A stretch of 13,932 nt of DNA from UBA5177 sp002413265 (lineage in GTDB: Bacteria; Chloroflexota; UBA5177), in NCBI GenBank assembly GCA_036752825.1, contig DAIORV010000056.1:1-13932 (forward strand), read 5' to 3'. Below, piece after piece: positions 12,059 to 13,932 of this stretch (within the stretch, counting starts at the first letter, position 1; every line of letters begins with the position of its first letter). Below the pieces are notes generated by a model that had not been told where the DNA came from, did not search any database, and was given only the letters and a program-made list of their open reading frames with translations. The translations under genes and the position numbers were made by a program.

Positions 12059-13026
12059 TTCGGCGCCTCGTGGCGGCCCGCCCGCATCACCTGGGTCATC
12101 GTCAGCCGCCCGATGGGCTTCTTCTCTCCGTCGACGACCGTGGCGCGCTCCACGCCGGCGGCGATCATCGCCGACAGTGCTCCTCGCGCGTAGTCGTTTC
12201 CGCCGATCGAGACACCACCGGCCGTGTCGACGCCGTCCAGCGGCTGCATGATCTCGTGAACGGGAACCAGACTCAGCAGCCGGAAGACATCTTCGGTGCC
12301 GAGCAGCGATCTGACGAAGTCATCGGCGGGCCGGCTCAGCAGGTTGAACGGAGTGTCGAATTGCACGAGTCTGCCGGTGCGCATGACCGCGATCCTGTCA
12401 GCGAGCCGTAGCGCCTCTTCGACATCGTGGGTCACGAAAATCACGGTCTTCTTCACGCTGCGTTGAATGCGAAGGAGCTCGTTCTGCAGATCGGTCCGGG
12501 TGATGGCGTCGATGGCGCCAAACGGCTCGTCCATGAGCATGACCTGTGGATCCGCGGCCATGGCCCTTGCGATGCCGACCCGCTGCTGCTGACCGCCGGA
12601 AAGCTGTCGGGGATACCTCTTTCGGTACTCTGCCGCGGGAAGGTCGACGAGCTCGAGAAGCTCATCGCTGCGCGTGCGGACACGGTCCCGACTCCAGCCC
12701 AGGAGCTTCGGCACCACGGCGATGTTCTGGGCAACGGTCATGTGGGGGAAGAGACCTACCTGCTGGATCACATAACCGATGTGTCGGCGGAGCTCGGTCG
12801 CTCCAATCTGGTGAATCTCCCTGTCGCCGATGCAGATCTCGCCGGACGTCGGCTCGATGAGTCGATTGACCATCCGCATCAGCGTGGTCTTCCCGCAACC
12901 CGAAGGGCCAAGCAGCACCACAAACTCTCCCTCTTCGACCTCAAAGCTCACGTCTTGGACGGCGAGCTGGGTCGACCCTCCCCGGGAAAAGTCTTTGGTC
13001 ACGTCGCGAAAAGATATTCCAGGCAT
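12055..13026 (-). CDS. opuCA: OpuCA-like osmoprotectant ABC transporter ATP-binding subunit
   Basis: Cytoplasmic ATPase driving osmoprotectant uptake, 323 residues. Motifs: Walker A GPSGCGKTT (40-48), Q-loop Gln88/Gln89 in GYVIQQVGLFPH, signature LSGGQ (142-146), Walker B VMLMDE (162-167), and H-loop His200. The motif IQQVGLFPHMT is characteristic of the glycine-betaine OpuCA/ProV group. A C-terminal extension (about 256-316, HEIMQPL through IGRLTMTQVM) looks like a single or degenerate CBS domain rather than the full tandem pair. CBS domains in OpuA/OpuC sense ionic strength or nucleotides. No clear SD precedes the ATG at 13026; the upstream leader instead holds a strong hairpin. Confidence 0.9.
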   Translation of the reverse strand: MPGISFRDVTKDFSRGGSTQLAVQDVSFEVEEGEFVVLLGPSGCGKTTLMRMVNRLIEPTSGEICIGDREIHQIGATELRRHIGYVIQQVGLFPHMTVAQNIAVVPKLLGWSRDRVRTRSDELLELVDLPAAEYRKRYPRQLSGGQQQRVGIARAMAADPQVMLMDEPFGAIDAITRTDLQNELLRIQRSVKKTVIFVTHDVEEALRLADRIAVMRTGRLVQFDTPFNLLSRPADDFVRSLLGTEDVFRLLSLVPVHEIMQPLDGVDTAGGVSIGGNDYARGALSAMIAAGVERATVVDGEKKPIGRLTMTQVMRAGRHEAPK

Positions 13027-13042
13027 CAGGTGCGTCGTTCAG

Positions 13043-13074
13043 AGAGGGGCGAGGACATTCGTCCCCGCCCCTCT
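13043..13074 (-). promoter_or_regulatory. Intercistronic 14-bp hairpin between binding-protein and ATPase genes
   Basis: On the minus-strand RNA, AGAGGGGCGGGGAC pairs with GTCCTCGCCCCTCT across a GAAT loop: 14 base pairs with a single G-U. The plus strand would have an A-C mismatch at that position, so the pairing favours minus-strand RNA. No U-run follows, so it is not a typical intrinsic terminator. It starts 15 bases after the binding-protein stop and ends 16 bases before the ATPase start. A role in stabilising the upstream message, or in lowering ATPase translation, is inferred. Confidence 0.6.
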
Positions 13075-13089
13075 TCGACGTTACTTCCT

Positions 13090-13932
13090 TTAAAGGAGAT
13101 GTTTGGACTTGAGGAATGCGCGAGCAACGACCAGCGGGTCAGCGCTGTTCAGCACGATCTGCACATTCATCTTCTTGACGGCCACGGTAGTGAGGTACTT
13201 GGTGAGCGGGTTCAGGATCATGGCGATCTGCGGGTACTTATGGAGGACGCTGTCTCGGATCACCGGCGCGATGTGATCGGCCGGGAAGATGCCTTTGGTG
13301 TCCTTAAGAACGCGCAGATTGAGAGCCTTGATCGGGCCATCCGTCGTGAAGACCTCTATCACGTCGTAGGTTCCGTCATTGAGCCCCTTGTACATGATGG
13401 GCTGCGAGCCGACGTACGTGATGCTCTTGAAGTGGATGCCATACACGCTTTGCAAACCGCCCAGGCAGTCCGCGCGATCTTTGCAGTCCGGCAGGCCGGC
13501 AAAGCCGAGCTGTCCCGCGACCTTGGCGAGGTCGGACAGCGTGTGAAGCCCGTACTTCGAAGCAGTGGCTGCGGTCACCGCGACACCGTTGGTGTCGTTC
13601 ATCGGCGCGTCCTTCAGCCAGGTGAGATGGAATTTCTTTTCGTACCCGGACTTTACCGACGCGTATTCCTTGGCCTCATTCGCCGTTCCCTTGCGCTTGA
13701 GCACGACTTCCTGTCCGGTGCCCGTGTACTCGGGATACATGTCGATCTGGCCACGCAGAAGCGCTGTCTGAAGCACAGGGGTCGTGGCGAGGTCGTGGGT
13801 TTTGCCTACGTGGAAGCCGTGCTTCTCCAGCAGCAGCTTGTACATGTCGGAAATCACGTACTCTTCGCCGAAGTTCTTGGTTCCGACGTTGATGGTTGCC
13901 TTTGCGGCCGCATGCGCCGCGGGTCGCGCGGC
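13090..13932 (-). CDS. opuCC: OpuCC/OpuAC-type osmoprotectant-binding protein (5' end outside window)
   Basis: Extracytoplasmic ligand-binding subunit of the osmoprotectant importer. About 280 residues are visible and the frame stays open to the window edge. The first visible residues, AARPAAHAAA, look like the end of a signal peptide, followed by mature TINVGTKNFGEEYVISDMYK. The OpuAC-family pattern is clear: DLATTPVLQTALLRGQIDMYPEYTGTG, later DGTYDVIEVFTTDG and KGIFPADHIAPVIRD, ending in ADPLVVARAFLKSKHLL. The two cysteines in DCKDRADC could form a disulfide. GTG at 13857 is inside the mature domain and is not the start. It is followed by the opuCA-like gene after 63 bases containing a strong hairpin. 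The ligand (glycine betaine, carnitine, choline or other) is not determined. Confidence 0.92.
   Translation of the reverse strand, partial: AARPAAHAAAKATINVGTKNFGEEYVISDMYKLLLEKHGFHVGKTHDLATTPVLQTALLRGQIDMYPEYTGTGQEVVLKRKGTANEAKEYASVKSGYEKKFHLTWLKDAPMNDTNGVAVTAATASKYGLHTLSDLAKVAGQLGFAGLPDCKDRADCLGGLQSVYGIHFKSITYVGSQPIMYKGLNDGTYDVIEVFTTDGPIKALNLRVLKDTKGIFPADHIAPVIRDSVLHKYPQIAMILNPLTKYLTTVAVKKMNVQIVLNSADPLVVARAFLKSKHLL

Noticed and set aside
13043..13074. Intrinsic terminator between opuCC and opuCA
   Set aside because: The hairpin is strong, but neither strand has a following T-run, so it is described as an intercistronic hairpin instead.

Overview
The window is about 60% GC, densely packed, uses GTG and TTG starts, and has short or overlapping gene junctions. 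It looks like a chromosomal segment of a free-living bacterium. The style of the genes suggests a soil or environmental Chloroflexota/Dormibacterota-like or actinobacterial-type genome, but this is a low-confidence guess, since no rRNA or marker protein is present. No mobile element, CRISPR array or phage gene was seen.

Region 1 (1-3960, minus strand) is a thiamin-precursor operon. A clear TPP riboswitch (about 3866-3950) precedes an AIR-synthase/HypE/ThiL-like ATP-binding enzyme of unknown substrate. It is followed by a three-gene ABC importer of the ThiZ (ATPase), ThiX (permease), ThiY (lipoprotein binding protein) type. Junctions are 4-base overlaps or a 4-base gap. A hairpin that covers the Shine-Dalgarno (SD) sequence of the first gene suggests translational control. 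Another gene with a strong SD begins at position 7 and leaves the window.

Region 2 (3961-7218) is a divergent regulatory region driving, on the plus strand, a stand-alone cyclic-nucleotide-binding-domain protein and an 888-residue fusion. The fusion joins a NapH/NosR-like membrane polyferredoxin, a [2Fe-2S] ferredoxin-like domain whose third cluster cysteine is replaced by Asp, and an FAD/NAD(P)H reductase. This is the most unusual system here: apparently a self-contained electron-transfer chain in one polypeptide, paired with a possible nucleotide sensor.

Region 3 (7301-7890) holds a nucleoside/tRNA-adenosine deaminase gene broken by a frameshift at its catalytic HAE motif, then a convergent tRNA-Arg(UCU).

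Region 4 (7916-13932, minus strand) runs, in transcription order, from an OpuC-type osmoprotectant importer (binding protein, cut by the window edge; ATPase with C-terminal CBS-like region; permease) into aspartate kinase, aspartate-semialdehyde dehydrogenase and a cystathionine gamma-synthase-type PLP enzyme. The last three overlap end to start and give the aspartate-to-methionine/lysine/threonine branch. A strong internal SD and ATG inside the aspartokinase gene suggest a separate regulatory beta subunit, as known for Gram-positive aspartokinases. A 14-bp intercistronic hairpin separates the binding-protein gene from the ATPase gene.
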